The translations under genes were made by a program, and so were the position numbers. Shown in pieces: positions 25,199 to 36,236 of a DNA stretch of 64,000 nucleotides. The stretch is from positions 5,084,001 to 5,148,000 of the forward strand of contig NZ_AP022563.1 of assembly GCF_010726645.1 (NCBI RefSeq), given 5' to 3'. The notes beneath the pieces are model-generated. The model did not search any database. It worked only from the letters and a program-made list of their open reading frames with translations, and was not told the DNA's origin. How positions within the stretch are numbered: the stretch's first letter is position 1; each line of letters begins with the position of its first letter. The DNA is from Mycolicibacterium duvalii (GTDB taxonomy: Bacteria; Actinomycetota; Actinomycetes; Mycobacteriales; Mycobacteriaceae).

Positions 25199-26110
25199 TC
25201 AGCGCCTGCCCAGGAGCACGTCGCGCTGGTCCTGCACGCGGGCGCGGATGGCGTCCACCACCGCCGCCACCTCGGGGCGGCGCAGCGTCTCGGCGCGTGT
25301 CACCAGCCAGTAGGTCAACCGGATGGACACCGCGTCGGGCAGTACCCGGACCAGGTCGGCGTGCCGGTCGGCCATGAAGCAGGGCAGCAGCCCCAGCCCG
25401 GCCGACGCACGGGTCGCCTCGACGTGGACGAACACGTTGGTGGAGGTCACCGATTCCCGCATCGCCGGCGCGAAGCTGGTCGCCAGATCCAGATCATCGA
25501 CCTGCAGCATCGAATCGATGAAGTAGACCAGCGGAAACCGGTGCAGGTCGGCGACGTCGACCGGAGCGCTGTGCGCGGCGAGGTAGTCGCGCGAGCCGTA
25601 CAGCCCGAGGCAGTAGTCACCTAGCCGCAGCGCCCGCGCCCGGTGCACCTTCGGTTCGCCGACGACCACCTCGATGTCCATCCCGGAACGCTGTTGCGTG
25701 GCGCGCCGGGTGGTGGCCACGACCTCCACCGCGACCTTGGGGTGGTCCCGCTGCACCGCGGCCGCAGCCGGAGCGGCGATGTAGGCGGAGAAGCCGTCGG
25801 TCGCCGAGATTCGCACCACACCTTCGAGTGCGCGCGTACCGGCCGCGTCGGTGGCCAGCGAGCGCACCGCGCTCTCCACCGCCTCGGCTGCGGTCAGCGC
25901 CTCGCGGCCCAGATCGGTGAGTTCCCATCCACCGCCCACCCGGGCCAGCACCCGGCCGCCCATCGCCCGTTCGAGTGCGGCGATCCGGCGGCTGATCGTG
26001 GTGTGGTTGAGACCCAGTTCGTCGGCGGCCGTGGTGTAGCGCCCCGTGCGGCCGACCGCCAGCAGCACCAACAAGTCGTCGGCGCTGGGACGGCGGGTAG
26101 GCACGGACAC
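25199..26110 (-). CDS. LysR-family transcriptional regulator
   Basis: About 303 aa from the GTG at 26110 (another GTG at 26104). N-terminal winged helix-turn-helix: TGRYTTAADELGLNHTTISRRIAALE. The effector-binding domain follows. Divergent from the MHS transporter gene, with two inverted repeats in the gap, which is the usual LysR arrangement. It probably controls the transporter, 3-hydroxybutyrate dehydrogenase and acetoacetyl-CoA synthetase genes. Confidence 0.88.
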   Translation of the reverse strand: MSVPTRRPSADDLLVLLAVGRTGRYTTAADELGLNHTTISRRIAALERAMGGRVLARVGGGWELTDLGREALTAAEAVESAVRSLATDAAGTRALEGVVRISATDGFSAYIAAPAAAAVQRDHPKVAVEVVATTRRATQQRSGMDIEVVVGEPKVHRARALRLGDYCLGLYGSRDYLAAHSAPVDVADLHRFPLVYFIDSMLQVDDLDLATSFAPAMRESVTSTNVFVHVEATRASAGLGLLPCFMADRHADLVRVLPDAVSIRLTYWLVTRAETLRRPEVAAVVDAIRARVQDQRDVLLGRR

Positions 26111-26111
26111 C

Positions 26112-26155
26112 TCTGCATTTTTGCAGACGCGTGGTGCAGTTTTGGGCATTGCACC
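26112..26155. promoter_or_regulatory. Candidate LysR operators between the regulator and the MHS transporter
   Basis: Two inverted repeats: TCTGCA-N4-TGCAGA at 26112-26127 and GGTGCA-N11-TGCACC at 26133-26155. The second has the T-N11-A form typical of LysR recognition sites; both share the TGCA core. Confidence 0.6.
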
Positions 26156-26218
26156 GCGTGGGTAGCTGCATGAATACTCACTGCGATCTGTGGTGAGCAT
26201 CACAAGGAGGGGTGCGCG

Positions 26219-27576
26219 ATGAGCACACAACAGTCGGACAGCGCCGCCTCGGCCCCGACCGGCCTCAAGCGGGTGGTGGTCGCGTCGATGGCGGGCACCG
26301 TTGTCGAGTGGTACGAGTTCTTCCTGTACGCGACCGCGGCGACGCTGGTTTTCAACAAGGTGTTCTTCGCGGAGGGCACGAGCGAAGCCGCGGGACTCAT
26401 CGCCGCGCTGCTGACCTACGCGGTCGGTTTCGTCGCGCGACCGCTCGGCGGCATCGTGTTCGGCCACTTCGGCGACAAGTACGGCCGCAAGAAGCTGCTG
26501 CAGTTCGCGATCCTGCTCGTCGGCGCCGTCACGTTCCTGATGGGGTGCTTGCCCACGTACGCCCAGATCGGGGTGTGGGCACCCATCCTGCTCGTGGCGC
26601 TGCGCTTTCTGCAGGGCTTCGCCGTCGGTGGGGAGTGGGGCGGGGCGGTGCTATTGGTCGCTGAGCACAGCCCGAACTCCAAGCGCGCGTTCTGGGCCAG
26701 CTGGCCGCAGGCGGCGGTGCCGATCGGCAACATGCTCGCCACGGTGGTGTTGCTGGTGCTGACCGGTGTGCTGTCGGACGACGCGTTCCTGTCGTGGGGC
26801 TGGCGGGTGGCGTTCTGGCTGTCGGCGGTGGTGGTGCTGATCGGGTACTACATCCGTACCAAGGTCACCGACGCGCCCATCTTCGTCGCCGCACAGGAAG
26901 AGGTGGACCGGGTCAAGTCCGTCTCCTACGGCGTCGTCGAGGTGCTCAAGCGTTACCCGCGTGGCGTTTTCACCGCGATGGGACTGCGGTTCGCCGAGAA
27001 CATCATGTACTACCTGGTGGTCACCTTCTCCATCGTCTACCTCAAGACCCACGTCGGCACCGACACCGGCGACATCCTGTGGTATCTGCTGGCCGCGCAC
27101 GCGGTGCACTTCGTGGTGGTGCCGCAGGTGGGCCGCCTGGCCGACCGGTTCGGGCGACGACCGGTGTACATGGTCGGTGCGATCCTGGCGGCCACCTGGG
27201 GGTTCTTCGCCTTCCCGATGATGAACACCGGCGACTACCTGATGATCATGGGCGCGGTGATCCTCGGCCTGGTGATCCACGCCCTGATGTACGCCCCGCA
27301 GCCGGCCATCATGGCCGAGATGTTCCCGACCCGGATGCGGTATTCCGGTGTCTCGCTGGGTTATCAGGTCACCTCGATCGTCGCGGGCTCGCTGGCACCG
27401 GCGATCGCGACCTGGTTGCTGGACAGGTTCGGCACCTGGGTGCCCATCGCGCTGTACCTGGCGGGAGCCTCGGTGATCACGCTCGCGGCGGCCTGGTTCA
27501 CCCGGGAGACCAACGGCATCGACCTGCACGACCTCGACGAGGCCGACCGTGAGCAACTGGCCCGGGCGGGGCTGGT

Positions 27577-27580
<4 letters not shown>
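26219..27580 (+). CDS. MFS transporter of the metabolite:H+ symporter (MHS) family
   Basis: 453 aa, 12 predicted helices. The start SMAGTVVEWYEFFLYATAATLVF is the MHS signature, and loops GHFGDKYGRKK and DRFGRRPVY are the MFS motif. AAGGAGG precedes the ATG. Family members import organic acids such as 2-oxoglutarate, shikimate, proline/betaine or short-chain carboxylates. Because its stop overlaps a 3-hydroxybutyrate dehydrogenase gene and an acetoacetyl-CoA synthetase follows, the likely substrate is 3-hydroxybutyrate or acetoacetate (inference). Confidence 0.88.
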
Positions 27581-28319
<739 letters not shown>

Positions 28320-28323
<4 letters not shown>

Positions 28324-30215
28324 CCGACACCGTGCCGCAATGGGTCCCCACCGACGAGGACATCGCCAACGCGCGTATCACCGACTTCACGGGCTTCGTC
28401 GAGAAGCGCATCGGCGAGACGTTCGACGACTACGGCGCCCTGTGGCGGTGGTCGGTCGACGAGCCGGACGCGTTCTGGGCGGCGCTGTGGGACTACTTCG
28501 CTCTGGGCGAGCGCGGTGACACCGTGGTGTCCGGCATGGACATGCCTGGGGCGCAGTGGTTTCCGGGTACCACCGTGAACTACGTCGATCAGGTCATCCG
28601 CAGCGCCCGGACCGACCGGCCCGCCATCGTCGCCGTCAGCGAAACCGGTCCCGACCGCGAGATCTCCTGGCAGGACCTGCTGGGCCGGACGGCGGCGTTC
28701 GCCGAGACGTTGCGGTCGGCCGGCGTGCAGCCGGGTGACCGGGTGGTCGGATACCTGCCCAACATCCCCGAGGCCGTGATCGCGTTCCTGGCTACGGCCA
28801 GCATCGGCGCGGTGTGGAGCGCCTGCGGACAGGACTACTCGGCCAAGGCCGCGCTGGACCGGCTGGGCCAGCTCGAGCCCAAGGTGCTGGTCGCCGCGGA
28901 CGGGTATCTCTTCGCCGGGAAGTACCGCGACAAGCGTGATGACGTCGACGCGGTGCGTTCGGGCCTGCCGACGGTGCAGGCGAGTTTCGGGCTCGACGAT
29001 CTCGCCGCGTCGACTGCCGATCGGCTCGAACCGGTTGCCGTGCCGTTCGACCATCCGCTGTGGATCCTGTTCTCGTCCGGCACGACCGGATTGCCCAAGG
29101 GCATCATGCACGGACACGGCGGGGTCCTCGTCGAGCACCTGAAAGCTGTTGCGCTGCAATCCGACATCGGCCCCGCCGATACCTTCTTCTGGTACACCAG
29201 CCCCAGCTGGATGATGTGGAACTTCCAGGTGGCCGGGTTGCTGGTCGGCTCGACGATCGTCTGTTACGACGGCAGCCCGAGTTCTCCGCAGCCGGATGCT
29301 CTGTGGGACATCGCCGCCCGGGTGCGGGCGACGGTGCTGGGCACCAGCCCAGGTTACGTGCTGGGGTGCATGAAGGCGGGCGCCGAACCGAAGAAGACCC
29401 ACGATCTGTCGGCGCTGCGCAGCGTCGGGATCACCGGATCGTCGCTGCCGCCGACGTCGTCGCTGTGGCTGCGTGACCACGTGGGCGTACAGGTCTCGTC
29501 GATCAGCGGCGGCACCGACGTGGTGTCGGCGTTCATCGGCGGAGTGCGCTCGGTGCCGGTGTGGCCGGGTGAGCTGTCGGCGCCGTATCTCGGGGTGGCG
29601 CTGGCGGCATGGGACGAGTCCGGCGAACCGGTCCTCGGAGAGGTCGGCGAACTGGTGGTCACCAAACCGCTGCCGTCGATGCCGATCGCGTTCTGGAACG
29701 ATCCCGACGGAAGCCGTTACCACGACGCCTATTTCGATGTCTACCCCGGCGTCTGGCGTCACGGCGACTGGATCACCGTCACCGAGCGCGGCAGTGTCGT
29801 GGTGCACGGCCGCTCGGATTCGACACTGAACCGGCATGGGATCCGGATGGGCAGCGCCGACATCTACCAGGCTGTCGAACGGCTGCCCGAGGTGGTCGAG
29901 GCGCTGGTGATCGGCGCCGAGCAACCCGACGGTGGCTACTGGATGCCGCTGTTCGTCGTCCTGGCCGACGGGGTGAACCTCACCGACGAGGTGCGGGACC
30001 GCATCAACGACACCATCCGCACCGAGGTTTCGCCGCGGCATGTCCCCGACGAGATCATCGTGGCGCCCGGCATTCCGCACACCCGCACCGGCAAGAAGCT
30101 CGAAGTGCCGATCAAGAAGCTGTTCCAGGGTCGCGACGCCGCCAAGGTGGTCGAGCGCAGCGCCGTCGACGATCCCGAGCTACTCGACTGGTACGTCACG
30201 CAGCGTCGAAGGTGA
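28320..30215 (+). CDS. Acetoacetyl-CoA synthetase
   Basis: 631 aa from the GTG at 28320 (GTGA overlap with the previous stop; GTG 28308 is also possible). Adenylate-forming enzyme: LFSSGTTGLPKGIMHGHGG (P-loop), SGGTDVVSAF, WRHGDW and the catalytic-lysine region TRTGKKLEVPIKKLF. The N-terminus GFVEKRIGETFDDYGALWRWSV and ISGGTDVVSAFIGG fit acetoacetyl-CoA synthetase rather than acetyl-CoA synthetase. Makes acetoacetyl-CoA for thiolysis. Completes the predicted ketone-body operon. Confidence 0.88.
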
Positions 30216-31509
30216 TGAGGTCGATGGTGATGCCGTCTTCGATGATGCTGCGCCGTTGTGGTGGCGGTCCGGGCAGTGGTGGGGCGGTGGATTGGTAGAC
30301 CGCGCCGGTGGGGGTGCGGAAGTGGGCGGTGTGGATGTCCTCGACCTCCGCGGTGGTGACGGTCCAGCCGGGGGCTTCTTTGGCGTAGTTGCAGGCTTCG
30401 CATTCGCCGAGGCCGTTGCGCGCGCTGGTGGGTCCGCCGGCGCGGTGCGGGGTGGCGTGGTCGTGGTGGCGGATCGGGGCGTCGCAGTAGGGGGTGCGGC
30501 AGGTGCGGTCGCGGGCGTCGAGCAGCGCTGCGAGGCCTTTGGGGAAGATGCGGGCCTTCGATTCCATCGCGACCAGTTGCCCGGACTGCGGGTGGCGGTA
30601 GAGGCGGCGCAGCGTGGCCCGGGTCTGTTCGTCGAGGGCGGCCTGGCCGATCAGGGCGCGGCAGAATCCGGCCGGGACGGGGCCGTAGCCGGGCAGCCAG
30701 CCCAGTTCGTCGTCGTCGCCGGCCAGGGTGGTGTCGGCCATCACGAGGTTCAGCGCCACCGGGACCGGCGCGGTGGCCGCGCGTCCGGTCACGCGCTGGT
30801 AGATGGTCTCGGCCATCACCTGCCCGCGGGGGCGTTCGTCGGCGGTGGTGTCGGCGGCCTGTTTGCAGGCGGCGTAGACGCCCACGCCCTGGGCCAGCGG
30901 TAGTCGCACCGTCAGGTAGACCATGTTGTTGGCCGCGGGCCGGCAACTGACGGCACAACCCGCGGCGGCTTTGTCGATGCGCTCGACGACCGCGCGAGCG
31001 TCCAGGCGTGCGGCGATGGTCTTGGCTTCGGCTTCGATGCGTTTGTTGCCCCAGCCGGACAGCCGCGCCGGATCGGCACACAGTTCCTTGTCCAACTGGC
31101 GGCGGTGCTCGACGCTCAGGCAGGCCGATTCGCGCACGATCAGCGTGGCCCGCCACTCCGTGAGCGCCCCGGTTTCCAGCGCGGCCAGGGTGTGGGGCAT
31201 CTCGTGGACCAGTGCCCGGGCGAACCCGAGATGCCGGTTGCCCTGGGCCGGGGCGTCGTGGCGCGCCAGCGCGATCTCGGCGGCCAAACCTTTGCCGCGC
31301 TTGTCCTTGCGGACTCCGGCGGCGTCCTCGGCGGCGTGGCGTTTGGCCGCCCACAATGCGGTGGCCCGCGCCTGGGCCGCCGCGGCCGCCGACTTGAGCC
31401 GCTCGCAGCGCTCGACGACCGCCCGCAGCTCCGCCTCACCGGCCGCATCAGAGAAGTCGCCGAACAAACTTTCGAACACATCCCCGACTGTACGCGGACG
31501 GTCCGACAT
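30196..31509 (-). CDS. DUF222 / 13E12-repeat protein with HNH endonuclease domain
   Basis: 437 aa. The N-terminal two thirds is the DUF222 region common in mycobacterial 13E12-type proteins. The C-terminal HNH motif is CRTPYCDAPIRHHDHATPH, followed by GGPTSARNGLGECEACNYAKEAPGW, with Cys pairs that could bind zinc. Probably a nuclease of repetitive or mobile origin; biological role unknown. Its 3' end overlaps the convergent acetoacetyl-CoA synthetase gene by 20 bp. It sits beside the IS110 element, which suggests this is an insertion-prone spot. Confidence 0.88.
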   Translation of the reverse strand: MSDRPRTVGDVFESLFGDFSDAAGEAELRAVVERCERLKSAAAAAQARATALWAAKRHAAEDAAGVRKDKRGKGLAAEIALARHDAPAQGNRHLGFARALVHEMPHTLAALETGALTEWRATLIVRESACLSVEHRRQLDKELCADPARLSGWGNKRIEAEAKTIAARLDARAVVERIDKAAAGCAVSCRPAANNMVYLTVRLPLAQGVGVYAACKQAADTTADERPRGQVMAETIYQRVTGRAATAPVPVALNLVMADTTLAGDDDELGWLPGYGPVPAGFCRALIGQAALDEQTRATLRRLYRHPQSGQLVAMESKARIFPKGLAALLDARDRTCRTPYCDAPIRHHDHATPHRAGGPTSARNGLGECEACNYAKEAPGWTVTTAEVEDIHTAHFRTPTGAVYQSTAPPLPGPPPQRRSIIEDGITIDLITFDAA

Positions 31510-31745
31510 TTAGCTTTGGAGTGTGAGTTCGCGGGCGGGCCGAACGTCCGACTGGGACGCGTGGTGATCCCTGAGATTTGAGTGGTCCGCTCGCGAGCTC
31601 GGTGGCTGGTCGAGCGGTGTCCTTGTTCGGGAACTTGGAGCCAGCCGGTCGGTGTGGACTCCTGCTTAGAGAATGTCTGGGCCACAGCCGCGATGGTCAG
31701 CCACCTGGGTGAATAGGGATTGATGGCTGACAGGAGCACACAACG
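31510..31745. other. Non-coding left flank of the IS110-type element
   Basis: 236 bp without a credible gene, between the DUF222/HNH start and the transposase ATG. It must hold the promoter of the HNH gene and the left end of the insertion element. I cannot place the exact element end. Confidence 0.6.
31600..31745 (+). ncRNA. Candidate IS110 bridge RNA region
   Basis: IS110-group elements encode a bridge RNA in the non-coding end before the transposase gene. Here the space is available, and an exact 8-bp stem (GTCAGCCA at 31696-31703 with TGGCTGAC at 31724-31731, 20-nt loop) lies just before the transposase ribosome site. The boundaries and the guide loops cannot be fixed by eye; this is a prediction from family knowledge plus one visible stem. 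Confidence 0.3.
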
Positions 31746-33148
31746 ATGGCATGGACATTAGGAATCGACGTAGCGGTGCGCGCGGCGCATCAAGCGACGC
31801 TGGCCCGCGACGGGACCACGGTATGGCGGGGCCGGAAATTCTCGACCCGGCCGGCGGACTTGGAGCGGTTGTGGGCCGATCTGTTCCTGGCCGACGCCAC
31901 GGACGTGACCGTGGTGGTCGAGCCGACCCGTAACGCATGGATCGTGCTGGCCGAGTGGTTCCGCCGCCGCGGCGCCCGGTGGTGATGGTGCCTACCACCC
32001 AATCGGCGGATCTGCGCAAGTACTACTCCAAGCACACCAAGAACGATCGCATCGACTCCGAGCTGCTGGCCCGGCTGCCGCTACTTCATCCCGAAGGGTT
32101 GCGCGAGTATTCCGGCCAGGGACCGGCAGACCCGTTGCGGCGCTTGGTCCGACAGCGCTCCACCATGATCAAACGCCGGGTGGCGGTGTATTCACGGCTC
32201 GATGCGCTCGTCGAGCTCCTCGGGCCAGCGTGGTATGCGGTGCTCGGCTCGAACTACGGCAACGCGGCGTTGGAGTTCCTCGCCCGCTACGCCGACCCGA
32301 ATACGGTGATCCGACTCGGCCAGGGACGTCTGAGCCGGTTTCTGATCGCCCGGTCCCGCGGCGCGTGGCGCGAGGACCACGCCGCCGGACTCATCGTCGC
32401 AGCCAAGGAAACCCTCATGCTGTGGGGACCCGACGGGATGAACTTCGCCGAACTGGGCGACGACATCGCCCACGAGGCCGAACAGGCGCTGTTTTTGACC
32501 CGGCAGATCAAGCAGATCGATGAACGGGTCGCGAACCTCTACGCCGACGCCGACCCCAAGGCAATCGTGGCTTCTGCTCCCGGTGTCGGACCGGTCATCA
32601 GCGCCGTGATCGCTGGGCGGATCGGTGATCCTCACCGGTTCACCTCACTGGCCGCGATCCGCGCCTACACCGGACTGGTCCCCAAGGTCAGCCAGTCCGG
32701 GCTGAGCAAGGTCGAATCCTCGATCACCAAGGCCGGCGACCCCCTGCTGCGCGAAATGCTATACACCGCCGCTGATCAAGCCCGCAAGATCGACCCGCAG
32801 ATCGCCGCGAAATACCAGCGACTGATGACCGGCGACCGCCACCACGACTCGGCGATCTGCCACCTGGCCACCCTGCTGGTCACCCGGATCGCTACCTGCA
32901 TGCGCAACGGCCAGCCCTACGTCCTGCGCGATGTCGACGGCACCCCGATCACCGACGCTCAGGGCCGCAAGATCGTCAAAGAGCGCTACCAGATCCAACC
33001 CCGGCGCCGCGACAACATCCGTCACCAACGCATGCGCGACCGCCGCAAACAGGCGGCGGGCCAGGAGTCACAGGAGTCGCCAAGCGCTCCAACATCCAGG
33101 CCCGCCAAACACGAGCCTACGAGCCAACACGCCGTTGACATCCGTTAG
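31746..33148 (+). pseudogene. IS110-family transposase broken by a -1 frameshift
   Basis: The N-terminal part (31746-31985) encodes the DEDD/RuvC-like start: GIDVAVRA, then VVVEPTRNAWIVLAEWF, and stops at TGA 31983-31985. The rest continues one base back from about 31979 (VVMVPTTQSADLRKYYSKH, then KNDRIDSELLARL) to the TAG at 33146-33148. It carries the C-terminal Transposase_20 region SAPGVGPVISAVIAGRIGDP and QSGLSKVESSITKAGDPLL with the serine region. Joining the frames gives one normal-length protein of about 466 residues. A lost G in CCCGGTGGTG would explain the shift; a programmed frameshift is less likely. Confidence 0.85.
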
Positions 33149-33156
33149 GAACTCAA

Positions 33157-34317
33157 CTACCGTGCGCCGACCCAGGCGCCGATGCGGCGCACCGCCTCGT
33201 CGATGTCGGACGCGGGTCCCGCGAAGGACAGTCTCACGAACGCCCCGCCGCGCACCGTGTCGAAGTCGACCCCCGGTGCGATCGCGACCCCGGTGTCGTT
33301 GAGCAGGTTGGAGCAGAACGCCATCGAGTCGGTGGTCAGATGCGAGACATCGGCATAGACGTAGAACGCGCCATCGGGCGGAGCCAGCCGGTCGATGCCG
33401 ATCGCCCGCAGCCCGTCGAGAAGCATCGCCCGGTTCGCCGCGTAGTCATCGAGCAAGGCCTCCGCCTCGGCGATCGATGCGGGGGTGAACGCCGACACCG
33501 CCGCCAGCTGTGGCAACACCGGCGGGCAGATGGTGAAGTTACCGGTCAGGCGGTCGACCGCACGCTTGAGCTCGTCGGGCACCAGCAGCCAGCCCAGCCG
33601 CCACCCGGTCATCGCGAAGTACTTCGAAAAGCTGTTCACCACAACGGCTTCACGCGACGTCTCCCAGGCGCAGCTGGTCGCCGGGGCGCCCGGATAAACC
33701 AGGCCGTGGTAGACCTCGTCGCTGATCAACCGCACGCCCTCGACGTCACACCACGACGCGATCGCCGCGAGTTCCGCGGGCGGGATGACGGTTCCGGTGG
33801 GGTTCGCCGGACTGGCGACCACCACCCCGGCCACCGGCGGGTCGAGCTGCTGCAGCATCTGCAGCGTCGGCTGAAAGCGGGTCTCCGGACCGCAGGGCAC
33901 CTCGACCACGTCACAGCCCAACGCCGAGAGGATGTTGCGGTAACACGGGTAACCGGGGCTGGCGATCGCGACCCGGTCGCCGACGTCGAAACACGCCAGG
34001 AACGTCAACAGGAAGCCGCCCGACGATCCCGTCGTCACGACGACGTCATCCGGGCGCACGGTCAGGCCGTGACGCGCCGAGTACGACTCCGCGATGGCCG
34101 TGCGGAGTTCGGGGATGCCGAGGGCTACCGAGTACCCGAGCTGATTACGCTGCAGTGCCGCCACGGCGGCATCGCGTACCGCTGACGGCGCCCCGGCGCT
34201 GGGCTGCCCGGCGGAGAGGTTGACCAGATCGCCATGGGTGCGCTGGCGTTCGGCCGCGGCCAGCCACACGTCCATCACATAGAACGGTGGGATGCCGGCG
34301 CGCAGTGAGACTGTCAC
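33157..34317 (-). CDS. Pyridoxal-phosphate aminotransferase (Rv3565-like)
   Basis: 386-aa class I/II (aspartate aminotransferase fold) enzyme. PLP lysine in NSFSKYFAMTGWRLGW, cofactor Asp/Tyr in LISDEVYHGLVY, and carboxylate-binding Arg in FVRLSFAGP. Located at the place of Rv3565 (annotated aspB), upstream of fadE33 in M. tuberculosis order. Amino-acid substrate not known; its persistence within the steroid cluster may be positional only. GTG start. Confidence 0.9.
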   Translation of the reverse strand: MTVSLRAGIPPFYVMDVWLAAAERQRTHGDLVNLSAGQPSAGAPSAVRDAAVAALQRNQLGYSVALGIPELRTAIAESYSARHGLTVRPDDVVVTTGSSGGFLLTFLACFDVGDRVAIASPGYPCYRNILSALGCDVVEVPCGPETRFQPTLQMLQQLDPPVAGVVVASPANPTGTVIPPAELAAIASWCDVEGVRLISDEVYHGLVYPGAPATSCAWETSREAVVVNSFSKYFAMTGWRLGWLLVPDELKRAVDRLTGNFTICPPVLPQLAAVSAFTPASIAEAEALLDDYAANRAMLLDGLRAIGIDRLAPPDGAFYVYADVSHLTTDSMAFCSNLLNDTGVAIAPGVDFDTVRGGAFVRLSFAGPASDIDEAVRRIGAWVGAR

Positions 34318-34326
34318 AGGCTCAGG

Positions 34327-35268
34327 CTAGAACACCTCGGCTTCGAGCCGCCGCAGCTGCTCCCGCGGCGGTCCGAGCAGCTGGGCGCTGCCGTGCGCGC
34401 GCTTGAAATACAGCTGAATGTCACTTTCCCAGGTGATGGCGATGCCGCCGTGCATCTGCACCGCCTCGGCGGCAACCTTGGACAGAGCCTCACTGGCCGC
34501 CAGCCGCGCCAGCGCGGCAGAGGTGGGCGACGGTTCTGCCACGGCCTCGTCGACGACGGCCTTGGCCGACTGCACGGCGACGTACAGGTCCGCCATCCGG
34601 TGCTTGAGCGCCTGGAAGCTGCCGATCGGGCGGCCGAACTGCACACGGTCCTTGGTGTACTGGACGGTGAGCTCGAGGCAGCGGGTGGCCGCACCGATCT
34701 GCTCGGCCGCCAACAGGATCGCCGCGGTATCCGCCAGCCCGGGATCGGTTCCCAGCGGCGAGGTTTCGGTGGCCTCGAGCGCCGCAAGGGGGCGGGTGAT
34801 GTCCATCGCGGCCACCGGTGTGACGGTGAACGTCGTCCACCGGGTCACGCGCTGGCCATCGGCGGCGATCACCACATCGGCCACGTTGCCGTTGACGACG
34901 TAACCGGGGTCGAAGACGACCGTTCCGATCATCGTTCCCTCGGCCAAGCACTCCAGGGTCTCGGTGTCCGGCTCGTCGACCGACAACAGCGCCAACTCCG
35001 CGAGGGTCGTGCCCAGCAGCGGCGTCGGCACCAGCGCCTTGCCGAGTTCCTCGAGAACGACTGCGGCATCCGCGAGTTCGCCGCCCGCACCGCCGAGTTT
35101 CTCGGGAACGACCAGTGCCGCGGCGCCGACCTGTTCACAGAGCATCTTCCACAGCGTCTCGTCGTAGCCCCGCTCCGACGCGGCCGCCTTGCGCACGGCC
35201 TCCGGCGAGGCATGCTTGTCGACGAGCGCGGCGACGGTGTCGCGCAACAGGTCCCGTTCTTCGCTCAC
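34327..35268 (-). CDS. fadE33: FadE33, acyl-CoA dehydrogenase subunit
   Basis: 313 aa, shorter than canonical acyl-CoA dehydrogenases, as in the heteromeric steroid type. RVQFGRPIGSFQALKHRMADL and HGGIAITWESDIQLYFKRAHG are family segments. The GTG at 35268 shares one base with the fadE32 TAG. In mycobacteria such small subunits pair with FadE31 to form alpha2beta2 enzymes for ring C/D intermediates. Confidence 0.92.
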   Translation of the reverse strand: MSEERDLLRDTVAALVDKHASPEAVRKAAASERGYDETLWKMLCEQVGAAALVVPEKLGGAGGELADAAVVLEELGKALVPTPLLGTTLAELALLSVDEPDTETLECLAEGTMIGTVVFDPGYVVNGNVADVVIAADGQRVTRWTTFTVTPVAAMDITRPLAALEATETSPLGTDPGLADTAAILLAAEQIGAATRCLELTVQYTKDRVQFGRPIGSFQALKHRMADLYVAVQSAKAVVDEAVAEPSPTSAALARLAASEALSKVAAEAVQMHGGIAITWESDIQLYFKRAHGSAQLLGPPREQLRRLEAEVF

Positions 35269-36230
35269 TACAGTGCCTCCAACACTCGCCGGCGGTGCCA
35301 CGTCGGGTCGCCCCAGGCGGGACGCAGCGCCTGCACCCGCAACAACAACAGCGAAAGGTCGTGTTCCTGGGTGAACCCGATGGCCCCGTGGGTCTGCAGC
35401 GACGAACGCGCGGCCAGCAACGCCGCGTCGGCGGCGGCGACCTTGGCCGCACTGACGTCGCGGCCGGTGTCCGGGGAACCGTCCGCCAGCGACAGCGCCG
35501 CGCCGTAAACCAGCGGCCGGGCCAGCTCCACGGCGATCAGCACGTCGGCCAGCTTGTGCTTGATCGCCTGATACGTGCCGATCACGGTCCCGAACTGGCT
35601 TCGCTGCTTGGCGTACTCCACCGACGCGTCCAGCATCGCCTGGGCCGCACCGACCAGCAGAGCCGAGGTGGCCAGTGCGCCGAACTCGAAGGCGCGTTCG
35701 ACGTCGGCGGGCCTGGCGTCGCCGGAGGCCGTGTCCTTCAAGACCTCGAACAGCTTTCGCGCCGGGTCAACGGATTCGTGCTGTGTGCCCTTCTCGGCGT
35801 CGGCGACGGTGCCCTCGGTGGCCAGCAGGATCAGACCTGCGGTGTCGGCGTCGACTGCCCGCGGCGTCAGGGGCGGCATGGCGACCGTGGCGATCAGCTC
35901 ACCGGCGGCCAATGCCGCGCTGCGGTCGTCGTCGCGGAGCAGAACCGGCGCCACCGCGATCGACTCGGCCACCGGGCCCGGCACGTTCCAGCGACCCAGC
36001 CGTTCCATCGCCACCACCAGGTCCACCGGGTGGGCGTCGATACCGTCGAACTTCTCCGGCACCAGCAGCGCGGTCACGCCCAGATCGGTGAGCTGAGCCC
36101 ACACCTTGCGGCCGGGCGCGGTGTCGCCGTCACCCCAGGCGCGAACCGCGGCGGGCACGTCGGCCGCACCCAGCGCGGCGTCGATACTCGCCGCGAAATC
36201 GCGTTGCTGTTCGTCGATCTCGAAGTTCAC
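35268..36230 (-). CDS. fadE32: FadE32, acyl-CoA dehydrogenase subunit
   Basis: 320 aa, also of the short type. RSQFGTVIGTYQAIKHKLADVL and THGAIGFTQEHDLSLLLLR are recognisable. Expected partner is FadE31; implicated in late steps of HIP degradation in M. tuberculosis. GTG start; 6 bp after the fadE31 stop in the fadD3-E31-E32-E33 operon. Confidence 0.92.
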   Translation of the reverse strand: MNFEIDEQQRDFAASIDAALGAADVPAAVRAWGDGDTAPGRKVWAQLTDLGVTALLVPEKFDGIDAHPVDLVVAMERLGRWNVPGPVAESIAVAPVLLRDDDRSAALAAGELIATVAMPPLTPRAVDADTAGLILLATEGTVADAEKGTQHESVDPARKLFEVLKDTASGDARPADVERAFEFGALATSALLVGAAQAMLDASVEYAKQRSQFGTVIGTYQAIKHKLADVLIAVELARPLVYGAALSLADGSPDTGRDVSAAKVAAADAALLAARSSLQTHGAIGFTQEHDLSLLLLRVQALRPAWGDPTWHRRRVLEAL

Positions 36231-36236
36231 GTCCGT

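Larger units (their letters stand above)
31560..33156 (+). mobile_element. IS110-type insertion element (ends approximate)
   Basis: Defined by the transposase at 31746-33148 and its 5' non-coding flank. IS110 elements have no long terminal inverted repeats, so the ends are not visible; the right end must lie close to the transposase stop because the aminotransferase stop is at 33157. Confidence 0.55.

Noticed and set aside
31979..31985. Programmed -1 frameshift in the IS110 transposase
   Set aside because: No clear slippery heptamer or downstream structure seen, and IS110 transposases are normally one frame; a base loss is simpler.
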